Counted from the stretch's first letter, positions 49,270-59,678 are shown. The stretch: DNA of 64,000 bases from Halobacillus kuroshimensis DSM 18393 (GCF_000425705.1 NZ_AUDY01000008.1:868001-932000); one strand, 5' to 3'. Program-made: numbers and translations. The notes: a model not told the origin generated them from the sequence alone.

Positions 49270-49378
49270 CCCTGGATCATCTTCTCTTTCGTTTCATACA
49301 AAGAAGCTCTCTACGATTACATCCACCAGGCAGGCTTTTTATATCGTATGAGAGCTTCAATGAAACTATGAAGTTATT

Positions 49379-50668
49379 TTAACGGAGTACTTCATTTAAA
49401 TGTTCGAAAAAGGAAGGATAGGAAATATTGATGCAGTCCTTGTCCTGAATCGTGACCGGCTCTGCACTGATAAGAGAAGCGACAGCACCCATCATACCTA
49501 TTCTGTGATCACCATAAGAGTGGACACTTCCTCCTGTTAAAGAAGCCCCTCCATGAATGACCATTCCGTCCTCTGTGGCCTCTACTTCTGCGCCGAGCTT
49601 TGCAAGAGTGGTCACGACCGCTTCAATACGATCGGTTTCCTTGAATTTCAGTTCTTCCGCATCCTTAATGACAGTTGTTCCTTCAGCTTGTGTCGCAGCA
49701 AGCGCAATAATCGGGATTTCGTCAATAAGATTCGGAATCAGCTCACCATCGAGCTGTAGAGCCTTGAGACGGGAGCTTCTAACCCGGACGTCCCCGACCG
49801 GCTCGCGCCCAATATAGGTATGGATATCCGTTTCAATATCCGCCCCCATTTTTTTCATCGCCTGAATAATACCGTCCCGTGTAGCGTTCAACCCTACATC
49901 TTTAATAATGAGATCACTGCCGGGAACGATGGAAGCAGCGACAATGAAAAATGCGGCTGATGAAATGTCCCCGGGAATTTTTATATCTGATGCCTGTGGC
50001 TGCTGACCGCCCTCGATGGTAATGGCAGCGCCCTCTACGTTAAGGTTCACGCCGAATTCAGGAAGGAGCATTTCTGTATGATTTCTTGTCTGTCCGAGTT
50101 CGACCACTTTGGTCTCCCCGTCCGCCAGCATGCCTGCAAGAAGGAGCGCTGACTTCACCTGCGCGCTTCTTACGGTGAGCTCATGCACGGTCCCTTCCAA
50201 TTTACGGCCTCTGAACGCTAGGGGAAGCAGACGATTCTCATCCCTGCCGGTGATGTCCGCTCCCATCTGCTTTAATGGGACGACGACACGGTCCATCGGC
50301 CGCTTGGATAAGGACGCATCCCCAAACGCTGTCGTGAATAAAGGTAGCCCTGCTAAAATCCCGCTCATCAATCTTGCGGTTGTGCCGGAGTTACCGAAAT
50401 TCAATGGCGAAGATGGCTCCTTGAGGCCTTGAATTCCTCTTCCATATACCGTCAGACGGTCATCCTGCTGATCAATTCTGACACCCATTTCTCGAAAAGC
50501 TTCGACAGTCCGAAGGCAGTCCTCTCCCGTTAGAAAATTGGTAATATGAGAGGTTCCCTCCGCTAATCCTGAAAATATAACAGACCGGTGGGATATTGAT
50601 TTATCGCCAGGGACAGACATGGTCCCCTGCAGCTGCTTCTGTGTCGGCTGCAATTGTATATCCGTCAT
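49379..50668 (-). CDS. aroA: EPSP synthase (3-phosphoshikimate 1-carboxyvinyltransferase)
   Basis: A 429-residue shikimate pathway enzyme. 'VPGDKSISHRSVIFSGLAEG' (about 19-38, substrate Lys), 'LNFGNSGTTARLMSGILAG' (about 89-107) and 'KETDRIEAVVTTL' (about 337-349), plus 'YGDHRIGMMGAVAS' (about 383), are the class markers. The last gene of aroC-aroB-aroH-hisC-tyrA-aroA. AAGGGAGG precedes the ATG. The gene is named aroE in B. subtilis. Confidence 0.97.
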   Translation of the reverse strand: MTDIQLQPTQKQLQGTMSVPGDKSISHRSVIFSGLAEGTSHITNFLTGEDCLRTVEAFREMGVRIDQQDDRLTVYGRGIQGLKEPSSPLNFGNSGTTARLMSGILAGLPLFTTAFGDASLSKRPMDRVVVPLKQMGADITGRDENRLLPLAFRGRKLEGTVHELTVRSAQVKSALLLAGMLADGETKVVELGQTRNHTEMLLPEFGVNLNVEGAAITIEGGQQPQASDIKIPGDISSAAFFIVAASIVPGSDLIIKDVGLNATRDGIIQAMKKMGADIETDIHTYIGREPVGDVRVRSSRLKALQLDGELIPNLIDEIPIIALAATQAEGTTVIKDAEELKFKETDRIEAVVTTLAKLGAEVEATEDGMVIHGGASLTGGSVHSYGDHRIGMMGAVASLISAEPVTIQDKDCINISYPSFFEHLNEVLR

Positions 50669-50685
50669 TCTTCTGCCTCCCTTGT

Positions 50686-51786
50686 TTACTGCTGCACCAT
50701 TACTTCATATTTTTTCTCCTGCAGGACTTTATGACTCAGCTTCTGCTCTTCGCTTGTAGCAAAGCTTACACGGAGAACCCCTGTAATCCCTTCACGGATT
50801 TCGAGGATTTGAATGTTTTTTATGCTGATTCCTTCCGCAGCCAAAAGACCGATTACATCATGGATAGCTCCCGGCTGGTCATGAATATCTACATAAATGT
50901 CATAAAAAGCTGGAATAGCTCCCTTTTCCTTCACAGGAAGGCCGTCACGGTAAAGCTTGGCTTCTTTTAAATATTCATATGTTTCCTCTTCCGCCTCCTC
51001 CTTAAGAAAGGTGCGGACTTTATCCATTTCATTGATCCAATCTTCCAGCATCGCAATAAGGAGGTCCCTGTTTTGAAAGAAAATATCCTGCCAGAGCTTC
51101 GGGTTGCTGGAAGCAATCCGGGTGATATCCTTAAAACCGCCGGCAGCCAGGTGTTCAATGTATGGGTGGGTTTCCTGCCAAACCTTCGCCTGATGGACGA
51201 GAGAGGAAGCAATCAAATGTGGGAAGTGGGAAATGACCGCAGTCATTTCATCATGTTCACTTGTCGAAAACGTCAGGAAACGGGCGTTTGTTTCGGATAG
51301 TAAATCCTTAAGCCTGTCCGCTTCTGCCTTTGTGCTATTAAGGGCGGGCGTGAGAACGTATATCGCATTTTCAAACAGATGAGGTTTCGCCGCTGTATAG
51401 CCCTGCTTGTGTGAGCCGGCCATTGGATGGCCGCCCACAAAGGAAAGCAGAGGATGTGTCAGGCGGTCCGCTGCTTTTAAAACCTGATTTTTGACAGATG
51501 ACACATCCGTAACAAGCAGCGGTTTAGTCAGCTCCACGTTCTCCAGCTGATGGAGAAAATCAATGGTGACTGAAATAGGCGTAGCCAGGATACATACATC
51601 CGCCTCCACAACTGCTTTAGAAAAGTTAAAAGATGCCTGGTCAATGACGCCCTGTTTCAGCGCCATATTCAAAGCTGCTTCGTCTCCGTCCATACCGATG
51701 ACAAAAACATCTTCTTTTTTTGATACATTCATAGCAATCGATCCGCCGATTAACCCTAAACCGACGATCAGGACTGTCTGTTTCAT
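50686..51786 (-). CDS. tyrA: Prephenate dehydrogenase with ACT domain
   Basis: A 366-residue NAD-dependent dehydrogenase making 4-hydroxyphenylpyruvate for tyrosine. Cofactor loop '[13 protein letters not shown]' (about 6-18), catalytic His in '[15 protein letters not shown]' (about 113-127), and a C-terminal ACT regulatory domain ('[23 protein letters not shown]', about 293-315). Start overlaps the hisC stop by 4 nt. Confidence 0.96.
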   Translation of the reverse strand: MKQTVLIVGLGLIGGSIAMNVSKKEDVFVIGMDGDEAALNMALKQGVIDQASFNFSKAVVEADVCILATPISVTIDFLHQLENVELTKPLLVTDVSSVKNQVLKAADRLTHPLLSFVGGHPMAGSHKQGYTAAKPHLFENAIYVLTPALNSTKAEADRLKDLLSETNARFLTFSTSEHDEMTAVISHFPHLIASSLVHQAKVWQETHPYIEHLAAGGFKDITRIASSNPKLWQDIFFQNRDLLIAMLEDWINEMDKVRTFLKEEAEEETYEYLKEAKLYRDGLPVKEKGAIPAFYDIYVDIHDQPGAIHDVIGLLAAEGISIKNIQILEIREGITGVLRVSFATSEEQKLSHKVLQEKKYEVMVQQ

Positions 51787-52880
51787 GACTGCTTAACCAT
51801 TTCCAGCTTCTTTTTCATTGCCTGTTGAATCTGGAGCATGTCATCTTCTCTGCCGATGGTCAATCGTATGGAATTCGGCAGTCCAAGCGCTTCACCGGAG
51901 CGAACGATAAACCCTTGAGTAAGGAGGTATTCAAACATCTCATCCCCGCTGATAGGAAGCTGGATCAAAAGGAAGTTCGCTTGTGTATCGTAATAGCCCA
52001 GATCGTTTTCATCACAGAAACGCATCAAGGCTTGTTTATTTTTATGGGTAGCTTCCACCGTTGTCGTTATAAATTCCTGATCGTCCAGAGCAAGTATAGC
52101 AGCAGCCTGGGCGACTGTGGAGGTATTGAACGGTTCTCTTGCTGGTTCCAGTACCTGGATGACATCCGCAGCGGCCAACCCAAAACCGATACGCAGGCCG
52201 GCAAGACCATAAGCTTTTGAAAAGGTACGGAGAACCATTAAGTTCGGGTATTGATTTAATGCGGAGACCGCATCAAAAGAATCTTCCGCTTCCAGGTATT
52301 CGTAGTAGGCTTCATCAAGCACGACCAGCACATGTTCGGGCACTCTGGCCAGCACGTCTTTTATCGTTTCTTCATTGATATGAACCCCTGTTGGGTTATT
52401 CGGAGTACAGATCCAGAAAACACGCGTGTCTTCATCAATTTGACGAATCATTTCCTCGAGATCATGATGGCCGCCCTTCAACGGAACTTCCCTTACTTCT
52501 GCACCTTCTATCAAGGCATTGTGACGGTACTGAGGGAACGTTGGAGAAGCCATAACCGTATTGGCACCAGGCTCAAGGAATGTGCGGCAGATGATTTGGA
52601 CAACTTCATCCGATCCATTTCCAAAAATGATCTGATTCTCGTCCACGCCAAGAAAACTGGAAACCTTAGTCCTGACACCCGCTGCATAGCCGTCCGGATA
52701 AATTTCCAGTTTGGAAACGAGCTTCGGAAGCTCCTCCTTTACCACAGGAGAAAAGCCGTATGGGTTTTCGTTGGAAGCCAATTTGACAATACGGTCAAGC
52801 CCATACTCTTTTTTCACCTCTTCAATGCCTTTACCGGGTTTATAAGGTTTCATCGTCTTAAGAATATCTTTTGCTTTCAT
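51783..52880 (-). CDS. hisC: Histidinol-phosphate aminotransferase
   Basis: A 365-residue PLP aminotransferase that serves histidine synthesis and, in Bacillus, transaminates aromatic keto acids. '[12 protein letters not shown]' (about 34-45), '[11 protein letters not shown]' (about 155), and the PLP Lys in '[20 protein letters not shown]' (about 218-237). In B. subtilis the trpEDCFBA operon lies between aroH and hisC; here hisC begins only 13 nt after aroH. Confidence 0.96.
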   Translation of the reverse strand: MKAKDILKTMKPYKPGKGIEEVKKEYGLDRIVKLASNENPYGFSPVVKEELPKLVSKLEIYPDGYAAGVRTKVSSFLGVDENQIIFGNGSDEVVQIICRTFLEPGANTVMASPTFPQYRHNALIEGAEVREVPLKGGHHDLEEMIRQIDEDTRVFWICTPNNPTGVHINEETIKDVLARVPEHVLVVLDEAYYEYLEAEDSFDAVSALNQYPNLMVLRTFSKAYGLAGLRIGFGLAAADVIQVLEPAREPFNTSTVAQAAAILALDDQEFITTTVEATHKNKQALMRFCDENDLGYYDTQANFLLIQLPISGDEMFEYLLTQGFIVRSGEALGLPNSIRLTIGREDDMLQIQQAMKKKLEMVKQS

Positions 52881-52893
52881 GAAAAAACTCCTC

Positions 52894-53259
52894 TCAACTC
52901 TTTAAATCAGGGCGAAGTTGAACGGCCTGATGATGATATACATGCTGGATCTGTGCCTGCTCAATCTCGGTCCGGGCCGTCACCATCACCCGGATGCATT
53001 TTTTCAGGCTGCCAGGTACGGGGATTTCCCTCATGCACATGACGGGCACATACGTCCAACCATCCATCTGCCTCAAGCTTTTCGCTGGAAAGGTATCTGT
53101 TAAATCTTCGGTAACGGTAAAGTAAACGGACACGACATCATCCGCATCCAGCTGATTAGCCGTAATGATCGCCTGCATCATTTCTAATGAACGGTTGACG
53201 ATTTCATCCTGTTCATTGTTTTCGACGGTCGTAGCTCCTCTGATTCCTCTGATCATCAT
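52894..53259 (-). CDS. aroH: Chorismate mutase AroH
   Basis: A 121-residue trimeric AroH-fold mutase converting chorismate to prephenate. '[19 protein letters not shown]' (about 3-21, Arg7 of the active site), '[26 protein letters not shown]' (about 43-68) and '[22 protein letters not shown]' (about 73-94, with Arg and Cys of the active site). Start at ATG 53259 overlaps the aroB stop by 4 nt, with GAGGTGGGG upstream. Confidence 0.95.
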   Translation of the reverse strand: MMIRGIRGATTVENNEQDEIVNRSLEMMQAIITANQLDADDVVSVYFTVTEDLTDTFPAKSLRQMDGWTYVPVMCMREIPVPGSLKKCIRVMVTARTEIEQAQIQHVYHHQAVQLRPDLKS

Positions 53260-54335
53260 CCGTTCCCCACCTCTTCTATGACACATTTTAATTCATTTAA
53301 CAGGAGACTGTCATCCATGGCCTGGACATAGGGATGTCCTACGCCATCCAGCAGAACAAAGTTAATCTGCCTGCCGATCGTTTTCTTATCCCACTTCATA
53401 CGATCCACCAGCTTTTCAGCATCAAGGCCTCTCAGTAGATCAAGGGGATATTCATTTTTTCTCAACCAGTTTACATAATCATTTACTCGTAAATCTTCGT
53501 CGCTTTTCCTGCTGCTTAATTTCAAAGCATACAAAAGCCCGAGGGCTACAGCTTCTCCATGTGTCACTCTGCCATAACCGAGCTCTGATTCAATGGCGTG
53601 GGCGAGTGTGTGTCCGAGATTCAAGTACTGGCGGATATCCGCTTCCTTTTCGTCTTTTTCCACGATAGAGGCCTTCACTTGAATGCCTCTATATAAATCT
53701 TCCTCCAGCTGCCTGCTTGTCAAGGTATCCAGCGACACATCAAGAAGGCTTTCAAGCCAGTTTACATCACTTAGGAAAGCGTGTTTAATGACTTCTCCAT
53801 AACCTGAGCGGATTTCCTTCCGGGAAAGTGTAGCGATGGTTTCAAGGTCATAAACAACTTTCTGAGGGTTGAAAAAGCTCCCGATAAGATTTTTACCTCT
53901 CGGATGATTGATGGCTACTTTCCCGCCGACACTGCTGTCATGAGCCAGAATCGTAGTCGGAACTTGGATATAATCGATACCTCTTAAGTACGTTGAAGCG
54001 GTAAAGCCCGCGAGGTCACCAATCATACCGCCGCCAAGGGCGATGATCAATGAGCGGCGGTCCAGCTGATGAGTCGTGCAGGCATCCAGGAGCTGCTCAT
54101 AACTTTCCATACTTTTCGATGCTTCCCCACTTGGGACCACAGCCGTATGGACGTGTTGTCCACCGGTAAACGACTGCCTCACATCTTCGAGGTAATAATC
54201 CGATACCTGATCATCGGTGATGATCAGGATGGACTGATAATCTTTTTCCAGCATGTCAGGAATTCTATGACGGATCCCTTCCCCGAGGACAACCTCATAT
54301 TCATGTGTAGTTGCCTTGATCTGTAATGTCTTCAT
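53256..54335 (-). CDS. aroB: 3-dehydroquinate synthase
   Basis: A 359-residue NAD- and zinc-dependent enzyme of the shikimate pathway. 'IALGGGMIGDLAGFTASTYLRGIDYIQ' (about 99-125), 'DSSVGGKVAINHPRGKNLIG' (about 136-155, zinc and Lys), and zinc-ligand His in 'NLGHTLAHAIES' (about 243) and 'HGEAVALG' (about 260). ATG shares its A with the aroC stop (TGATG). Confidence 0.96.
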   Translation of the reverse strand: MKTLQIKATTHEYEVVLGEGIRHRIPDMLEKDYQSILIITDDQVSDYYLEDVRQSFTGGQHVHTAVVPSGEASKSMESYEQLLDACTTHQLDRRSLIIALGGGMIGDLAGFTASTYLRGIDYIQVPTTILAHDSSVGGKVAINHPRGKNLIGSFFNPQKVVYDLETIATLSRKEIRSGYGEVIKHAFLSDVNWLESLLDVSLDTLTSRQLEEDLYRGIQVKASIVEKDEKEADIRQYLNLGHTLAHAIESELGYGRVTHGEAVALGLLYALKLSSRKSDEDLRVNDYVNWLRKNEYPLDLLRGLDAEKLVDRMKWDKKTIGRQINFVLLDGVGHPYVQAMDDSLLLNELKCVIEEVGNG

Positions 54336-55504
54336 CAAAAATCCCTGATTTCTTTTCTGTAATCATCAACCGCCCGCTTAAGACGTGGGAAATAATCGGA
54401 TGGAAATTCTTCTGTAATCGCTTTGGCCAGTTCAAAAGCAACGATATGTTCCATTACAACAGACGCTGCCGGTACTGCACACGAATCTGAACGCTCGATA
54501 CTTGCATTAAATGGCTCTTTCGATTCGATATCAACACTCTGCAGAGGCTTGTATAACGTCGGAATTGGCTTCATAACGCCTTTGACCACAATCGGCATCC
54601 CAGTAGTCATCCCGCCTTCAAACCCGCCAAGACGGTTCGTCCTGCGTGTGTAACCTTCCTCTTCACTCCAAAGGATCTCATCATGGACCTGGCTTCCTGG
54701 TTTTCTTGCTGCTTCAAAACCAATTCCAAATTCCACCCCTTTGTAGGCATTGATACTCATTACGGCCTGGGCAATTTTAGCATCAAGCTTCCGGTCGTAC
54801 TGAACATAAGAGCCAAGCCCTGCAGGCATCCCTTCTACGTATACCTCAGTGACGCCTCCGATGGAATCTCCATCCTTCTTCGCATCATCAATGGCTTTCA
54901 TCATTTTTTCAGCCGCCTGTTCGTCAAATGTACGGACAGGAGACGCTTCGGAAATTTCACGGCGTTCACTCAGAGTAAGATTTTCATCTACATCACTGAC
55001 GATGCCTGCAATTTCTCTTACATAGCCGGCAACTTCAATACCAAGTTCTTTCAGGAGGACTTTCGCGACCGCTCCTGCTCCTACCCTTGCAGCTGTTTCT
55101 CTTGCTGAAGAACGCTCCAGCACATTCCGCATATCACGGTGACCATATTTCATTCCGCCATTAAGATCGGCGTGACCCGGACGGGGCTTCGTTACAGTCC
55201 GTCGGATTTTATCTGTGCCTTCTGGAAGTGGATCTTCTCCCATAATATCTGTCCAATGCTTAAAGTCATCATTATGTACAACAAGCGTAATGGGTGACCC
55301 TAACGTATATCCATGTCTTACACCACTTGTAATTTCTACGAGATCTTTTTCAATCTGCATCCGTTTTCCACGACCGTAGCCACCCTGGCGGCGTATGAGT
55401 GATTCATTGATCTGTTCCCTCAACAGTGGAAGATGAGAGGGGATGCCTTCCAGTATTGTTGTCAGTTGTTTTCCGTGTGATTCACCAGCGGTTAAGTAGC
55501 GCAT
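54335..55504 (-). CDS. aroC: Chorismate synthase
   Basis: A 389-residue FMN-dependent enzyme making chorismate. '[23 protein letters not shown]' (start), '[34 protein letters not shown]' region (about 108-140, including the [11 protein letters not shown] signature), and '[14 protein letters not shown]' (about 290). GGAGG precedes the ATG. First gene of the aro block after cheR, with its own promoter and leader hairpin. Called aroF in B. subtilis. Confidence 0.97.
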   Translation of the reverse strand: MRYLTAGESHGKQLTTILEGIPSHLPLLREQINESLIRRQGGYGRGKRMQIEKDLVEITSGVRHGYTLGSPITLVVHNDDFKHWTDIMGEDPLPEGTDKIRRTVTKPRPGHADLNGGMKYGHRDMRNVLERSSARETAARVGAGAVAKVLLKELGIEVAGYVREIAGIVSDVDENLTLSERREISEASPVRTFDEQAAEKMMKAIDDAKKDGDSIGGVTEVYVEGMPAGLGSYVQYDRKLDAKIAQAVMSINAYKGVEFGIGFEAARKPGSQVHDEILWSEEEGYTRRTNRLGGFEGGMTTGMPIVVKGVMKPIPTLYKPLQSVDIESKEPFNASIERSDSCAVPAASVVMEHIVAFELAKAITEEFPSDYFPRLKRAVDDYRKEIRDF

Positions 55505-55529
55505 GAATATTGTACCTCCTGTATAGGTA

Positions 55530-55548
55530 CCCCCGGATATAACGGGGG
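55530..55548 (-). other. Leader hairpin before aroC
   Basis: CCCCCG / CGGGGG around TTATATC in the aroC leader, about 20 nt before the ribosome binding site. No T-run, so not a classical terminator. Confidence 0.45.
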
Positions 55549-55564
55549 ATAAATTTTAGATACT

Positions 55565-55592
55565 ACTATATCATAAGGAATCCCGTTTGTAA
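55565..55592 (-). promoter_or_regulatory. Promoter of aroC
   Basis: Minus strand TTACAA (55592-55587), 16-nt spacer, TATAGT (55570-55565). Confidence 0.6.
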
Positions 55593-55623
55593 CATCGAAA
55601 AATTCAATTTTTTTATTAATCTT

Positions 55624-56436
55624 TCATGAAAACGCTTTTACATCCAGGGCTGCAGATGTTCTATTTACTTTCTGGTAAAAAAAGGTGTCGAAAACCTTGA
55701 AATGATAGTGTTCCGGCGAAAAAATCTGCTCCGTACTGCCTACAAAGAAAATTCCATCCGTCTCCAAAGCCTGGTTGAATTTAAAGTATAATTCTTTTTT
55801 GGCCTCTTCCGTAAAATAAATCATGACATTGCGGCAGACGATCAGGTCGCACCTGGAAGGGAAAGCATCGGCCAGCAGATTGTGTTCCTTAAACACAACA
55901 CGGCTCCTGATATCTTCATGAACACGGTAAAATGAACCCTCTTTAGTAAAGTGCGCCTGCTTAATTTCATCAGGAACTTCTTTGAGTGACCGCTCGTGAT
56001 ACACGCCTTCTTTCGCACGTGCCAGAGCTTGAGGGTCTATGTCTGTAGCGATAATTTCCAACTGTTCCCGAGGAAAAAAACGCGATAGGATCATCGCCAG
56101 CGTATAAGGCTCCTCCCCCGTAGAACAAGCGGCACTCCATACGCGTAGACGTTTATTCTTTTTCAATAAATGAGGGATCACTTTCTTTTCCAGAACATCA
56201 AAACGCTGCCGATTCCGGTAAAATTCAGAGACGTTGATGGTGACCTTGTTCATCAACTCTTCCAAAAGCTCCCGGTCTCCCTCCATAGCTTGAAAATAGC
56301 TGAAAAAACTGCGGTACCCTCTTTTGTCACGCAGTGAGGTAAGTCTCCGTTTCATCTGCGTCTCTTTATAGAGAGAAAGATCAATGCCTGTCTTTGCAAA
56401 AATATTTTCCATAAAGCTTATGTAATCATCTGTCAT
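55624..56436 (-). CDS. cheR: Chemotaxis methyltransferase CheR
   Basis: A 270-residue SAM-dependent methyltransferase that methylates glutamates of chemoreceptors. An N-terminal helical domain ('ISFMENIFAKTGIDLSLYKETQMKRRL', about 6-32) is followed by the SAM fold: 'VWSAACSTGEEPYTLAMIL' (motif I, about 98-116), 'IIATDIDPQALARAKEGVY' (about 126-144) and 'DLIVCRNVMIYFT' (about 197-209). It sits between ndk and aroC far from flagellar genes, as in B. subtilis. Confidence 0.95.
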   Translation of the reverse strand: MTDDYISFMENIFAKTGIDLSLYKETQMKRRLTSLRDKRGYRSFFSYFQAMEGDRELLEELMNKVTINVSEFYRNRQRFDVLEKKVIPHLLKKNKRLRVWSAACSTGEEPYTLAMILSRFFPREQLEIIATDIDPQALARAKEGVYHERSLKEVPDEIKQAHFTKEGSFYRVHEDIRSRVVFKEHNLLADAFPSRCDLIVCRNVMIYFTEEAKKELYFKFNQALETDGIFFVGSTEQIFSPEHYHFKVFDTFFYQKVNRTSAALDVKAFS

Positions 56437-56518
56437 CCCCGTGCCCCCTGCTTCTATAATCTACCTTTAAGATTACGCTACCGCCTGCTTATTGTAAATA
56501 TAGAGAGGTAGAAACAAA

Positions 56519-56540
56519 AAAACCGCCCGCAGGCGGTTTT
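56519..56540 (-). terminator. Terminator after ndk
   Basis: AAAACCGCC / GGCGGTTTT followed by TTTTG on the minus strand, between ndk and cheR. Confidence 0.85.
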
Positions 56541-56545
56541 ATCGT

Positions 56546-56995
56546 TCATTCATAGACCCAGGCAAGGCTGTCTTTTTGATAATCGACCAGTTCTCCTTCG
56601 TTGAAGAACAAGGAAATTTCTCTTTCTGCACTTTCTTTTGAATCGGAGCCATGGATGACATTCTTCCCAACGATCATACCAAAGTCCCCGCGGATCGTCC
56701 CAGGAGCAGCGTCTGAAGGCTTTGTAGCCCCCATCATCTGTCGTGCGGCCGCTATGACATCCTCACCTTCCCATACCATTGCAAATACAGGACCGGAAGT
56801 GATGAATTCGACCAATTCGCCAAAGAAAGGCTTCTCTTTATGCTCGCCATAATGCTCTTGTGCCAATTCCTCAGGAATAGACATCAGCTTGGCGCCGGCC
56901 AGCTTGAAACCTTTCCGCTCGAATCTGCCTGTGATTTCTCCAATCAAATTACGCTGTACACCGTCGGGTTTTACCATTAAAAAAGTCTTTTCCAT
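56546..56995 (-). CDS. ndk: Nucleoside diphosphate kinase
   Basis: A 149-residue kinase equalising NTP and NDP pools through a phospho-His intermediate. '[20 protein letters not shown]' (about 6-25), '[22 protein letters not shown]' (about 85-106), and the catalytic His in '[16 protein letters not shown]' (about 115). Start at ATG 56995 with GAGGTG upstream. Confidence 0.97.
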   Translation of the reverse strand: MEKTFLMVKPDGVQRNLIGEITGRFERKGFKLAGAKLMSIPEELAQEHYGEHKEKPFFGELVEFITSGPVFAMVWEGEDVIAAARQMMGATKPSDAAPGTIRGDFGMIVGKNVIHGSDSKESAEREISLFFNEGELVDYQKDSLAWVYE

Positions 56996-57086
56996 GACAA
57001 ACACCTCATCTTATGTATAGTCTGAAAGCGCTTTTAATAAGTGCCATAAAAAAGTCTATCAAACAATGAAAGGAAAGGCAATAGAA

Positions 57087-58058
57087 TCATGCCCTTCTTT
57101 TTCCAATATACTTGGCAATCCCTTTCAAAGTCTGTTTGGCACGTCCTGCTGGAAGCTCATGTAATGACTGATAGGCTTTCTGAAGATACAGGTCGCTGAT
57201 TTCAAGGGATCGTTCAATCGAACCATTTGTCTGGATGGTCCGGATTAGAGGTTTCAGTTTTTCTGTCGTTTCCTCTTCTGTCCCTGTGAAAGCTTCCTGA
57301 AGCTGCTTCTTGAAGAGTGGGTCTTCCATAGAAAGAAGCACGGGCAATGTCACATTTCCCTGCAGAAGGTCACTGCCTGCCGGCTTACCCAGCTCCTCTT
57401 CAGAAGCTGTAAAGTCCAGCACATCATCGATGATCTGATAAGACATTCCTACATTGTAGCCATATCGGTAAAGAGCTTTTTCTCTCTCTTCATCAACATT
57501 CGCTGCAATGGCTCCGAGACGGCAGCTGGCCGCAATAAGCAGAGCCGTTTTCCTTTTGATCCGTCGTAAGTAAGTGCGGAAATTTTGGTGGACATTGTAT
57601 TTGTCCTTAATCTGTTCAATTTCACCAAGGCACAATTCCACCATCGTTCCAGCGAGAATCTGATGGGCCTTCGGGTTTTCAAGTACCGACAGCGTTTCCA
57701 GAGAGCGCGCAAATATGTAATCCCCTGTATACATCGCAATGCGGTTATCCCACCTTGCTTTAATGGTTGGTTCCCCTCTTCTCAGCTCCGCTTCATCTAT
57801 GACATCATCATGGACGAGAGAGGCTGTATGTATCAGCTCTAAAGAAACAGCAACGGCTTTCATTCGTTCAATATCATAATCGCCGAATTTGCCCCCGAGA
57901 AGAACGAAGACAGGGCGGATTCTCTTGCCGCCTGCCTGGAGAAGCTGACTGGACGCATCTCTTAAAACCGTATTGTTGGACTGAATGGTATCATTGACTG
58001 CATCTTCAATCACAGCCAGGTCATTTTTTAGAAAAGAGTAGATCATGGCTAATTTCAT
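57087..58058 (-). CDS. hepT: Heptaprenyl diphosphate synthase component II (HepT)
   Basis: A 323-residue trans-prenyltransferase catalytic subunit that makes the C35 side chain of menaquinone-7. First Asp-rich motif 'HTASLVHDDVIDEAELRRGEPT' (about 77-98) and second 'QIIDDVLDFTASEEELGKPAGSDL' (about 212-235) are intact. It needs HepS, encoded two genes upstream. It lies 16 nt after menG. Confidence 0.96.
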   Translation of the reverse strand: MKLAMIYSFLKNDLAVIEDAVNDTIQSNNTVLRDASSQLLQAGGKRIRPVFVLLGGKFGDYDIERMKAVAVSLELIHTASLVHDDVIDEAELRRGEPTIKARWDNRIAMYTGDYIFARSLETLSVLENPKAHQILAGTMVELCLGEIEQIKDKYNVHQNFRTYLRRIKRKTALLIAASCRLGAIAANVDEEREKALYRYGYNVGMSYQIIDDVLDFTASEEELGKPAGSDLLQGNVTLPVLLSMEDPLFKKQLQEAFTGTEEETTEKLKPLIRTIQTNGSIERSLEISDLYLQKAYQSLHELPAGRAKQTLKGIAKYIGKRRA

Positions 58059-58074
58059 TCTAGTTCATCCTCGG

Positions 58075-58782
58075 TTAAAGCTTTTCACCCATATGCATAG
58101 CTGCTACGCCGCCTGTATAGGATTTGACAATGACGTTGGAAAGGCCGGCTTCCTCAAACATCATTTTTAATTCTTTCTTGCCGGGAAAGTCCTTGGCTGA
58201 TTCATGAAGCCAGCTGTACTCCTGATAACTCTTTGCGAACACCCTGCCGAAAAGCGGCATGATATTTCCGAAATAGAAGTAATACATCCGTTTAAAAAAA
58301 GGATTTGTCGGCTGGGAGGTTTCCAAACAGACGACTTTACCGCCGGGCTTGACCACCCGGTACATTTCCCGCAGCACCTGCTGGTAGTCAGGTACGTTCC
58401 TTAAACCAAATCCAATGGTTACAAAATCGAATTGATCATCCTCAAACGGAAGAGCCATCGCATTTCCATGCTGAAACTCAACCTGGCGCACTCGACCGGC
58501 CAGCTTTTTCTTTATACCGACAGAGAGCATGTTCTCACTGAAATCCAGGCCGGTGACTTTCCCATTGCTGCTGACAGATTCTGCCAAAGCCATTGTCCAG
58601 TCTCCTGTCCCGCAACAGACGTCAAGGGCCGTATCGCCCGGCTGGACATTCATGCGCTTCATGACGTCCCTGCGCCAAAGCCTGTGCTGTTGGAAAGAAA
58701 TAATGGAATTCATACTATCATAACGTTCGTATATTTTCTCAAACACATGGTGTACCCGTTCTTCTTTCGTTTGTGGATCCAT
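58075..58782 (-). CDS. menG: Demethylmenaquinone methyltransferase MenG/UbiE
   Basis: A 235-residue SAM methyltransferase that completes menaquinone. '[25 protein letters not shown]' (about 13-37), SAM motif '[12 protein letters not shown]' (about 53-64), and '[28 protein letters not shown]' (about 116-143) are UbiE signatures. Located between hepS and hepT, the usual Bacillus order; menaquinone feeds QcrABC encoded 12 kb away. Confidence 0.97.
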   Translation of the reverse strand: MDPQTKEERVHHVFEKIYERYDSMNSIISFQQHRLWRRDVMKRMNVQPGDTALDVCCGTGDWTMALAESVSSNGKVTGLDFSENMLSVGIKKKLAGRVRQVEFQHGNAMALPFEDDQFDFVTIGFGLRNVPDYQQVLREMYRVVKPGGKVVCLETSQPTNPFFKRMYYFYFGNIMPLFGRVFAKSYQEYSWLHESAKDFPGKKELKMMFEEAGLSNVIVKSYTGGVAAMHMGEKL

Positions 58783-58788
58783 AATTAC

Positions 58789-59592
58789 TTACCCTTCTTC
58801 CGCGATCTGTCTATGATTAAATTGATGGTGAATAGCTGCATGGACGTAGGATTTCAGCCAGTTGAAATGAATGGGCAGCTGAGCTACCGCGGCCTCAAGA
58901 TGGTTTACATGACTCTGCACCATCTGTTCGAGGCTTCCGATCACCTGTCCGTGATTCCCGAAAAGGCCGGGCCTTTTCACAAGGGCTTCGATCAACGGCG
59001 ATACGTTCCCTTCCTGATAACTGCGTTTTTCCTCCATCAATTTCTTAGCCAGCAGCCATTCCCCTGCCATGTCATTGATGGCTGTTTTTTGAACATACGC
59101 ACCTACTCTTTGTATGAGCAGCGATTCAATTTTCTTCACACCATCCAGAAATTCCTGAAAAGACTCCACATCCTTATAGTAGAGTTCCATCTTGAGCTCA
59201 TTGATTTCCTTGATGGCTCCCGCAAGGGTATGAATCATTGGAATATCATTCAACTGGGATAATAAATAATAGTAGAGCCCGCTGAAATAATCACCAGCCA
59301 GAACCGTGAGCTGGCGGTGCCTTACTGTTTCTTTGTCATCCTCGTCATCAGTCAAGGTAACCAGATCATGGGTGTCCAGAGCAATTTGTACGAGCATGGT
59401 CGTAATAATATACTGCTCTTTCTTCTCCACCGGCAGTGTTGTATGGTTCATAATGGAAGATAAGATAACAAGTTTGTCGTCATCGATGTGCGGCTCAGGT
59501 ATAAAACGAACCAAATAAGGATGGCGGACCTTGGCTGCGATTTTACTTTTGAGCTGCTTAATATCGTTATCTGAAGAATTCAACATGATCAC
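58789..59592 (-). CDS. hepS: Heptaprenyl diphosphate synthase component I (HepS)
   Basis: About 267 residues, the non-catalytic subunit of heptaprenyl diphosphate synthase. 'YIITTMLVQIALDTHDLVTL' (about 60-79) and 'LAGDYFSGLYYYLLSQLNDIPMIHTLAGAI' (about 98-127) match the HepS1 helical fold. The start is uncertain: GTG 59592 has AAGGG 5 nt upstream and ATG two codons later has it at about 11 nt. Follows mtrB by about 90 nt. Confidence 0.92.
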   Translation of the reverse strand: MIMLNSSDNDIKQLKSKIAAKVRHPYLVRFIPEPHIDDDKLVILSSIMNHTTLPVEKKEQYIITTMLVQIALDTHDLVTLTDDEDDKETVRHRQLTVLAGDYFSGLYYYLLSQLNDIPMIHTLAGAIKEINELKMELYYKDVESFQEFLDGVKKIESLLIQRVGAYVQKTAINDMAGEWLLAKKLMEEKRSYQEGNVSPLIEALVKRPGLFGNHGQVIGSLEQMVQSHVNHLEAAVAQLPIHFNWLKSYVHAAIHHQFNHRQIAEEG

Positions 59593-59678
59593 CCGGTCCC
59601 TTCCCGAACACTAATAAACATTCCTATTATAGCATATTTCGCCAGTCCCTGTATGTATCGGACAACAGAGGATAACCA

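Larger units (their letters stand above)
48734..49378. other. 645-nt gap between aroA and ypiA
   Basis: Holds (a) on the minus strand a TG-extended -10 (TGGTATGAT) near 48920 that may start ypiA; (b) a leader hairpin CGGATGG/CCATCCG at 48789-48808, without T-run; (c) two overlapping short ORFs at 49041-49269, listed separately; (d) a region near 49326-49338 ending GGCAGGCTTTTT on the plus strand, suggestive of a weak terminator. No other gene is visible on either strand. Confidence 0.5.
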
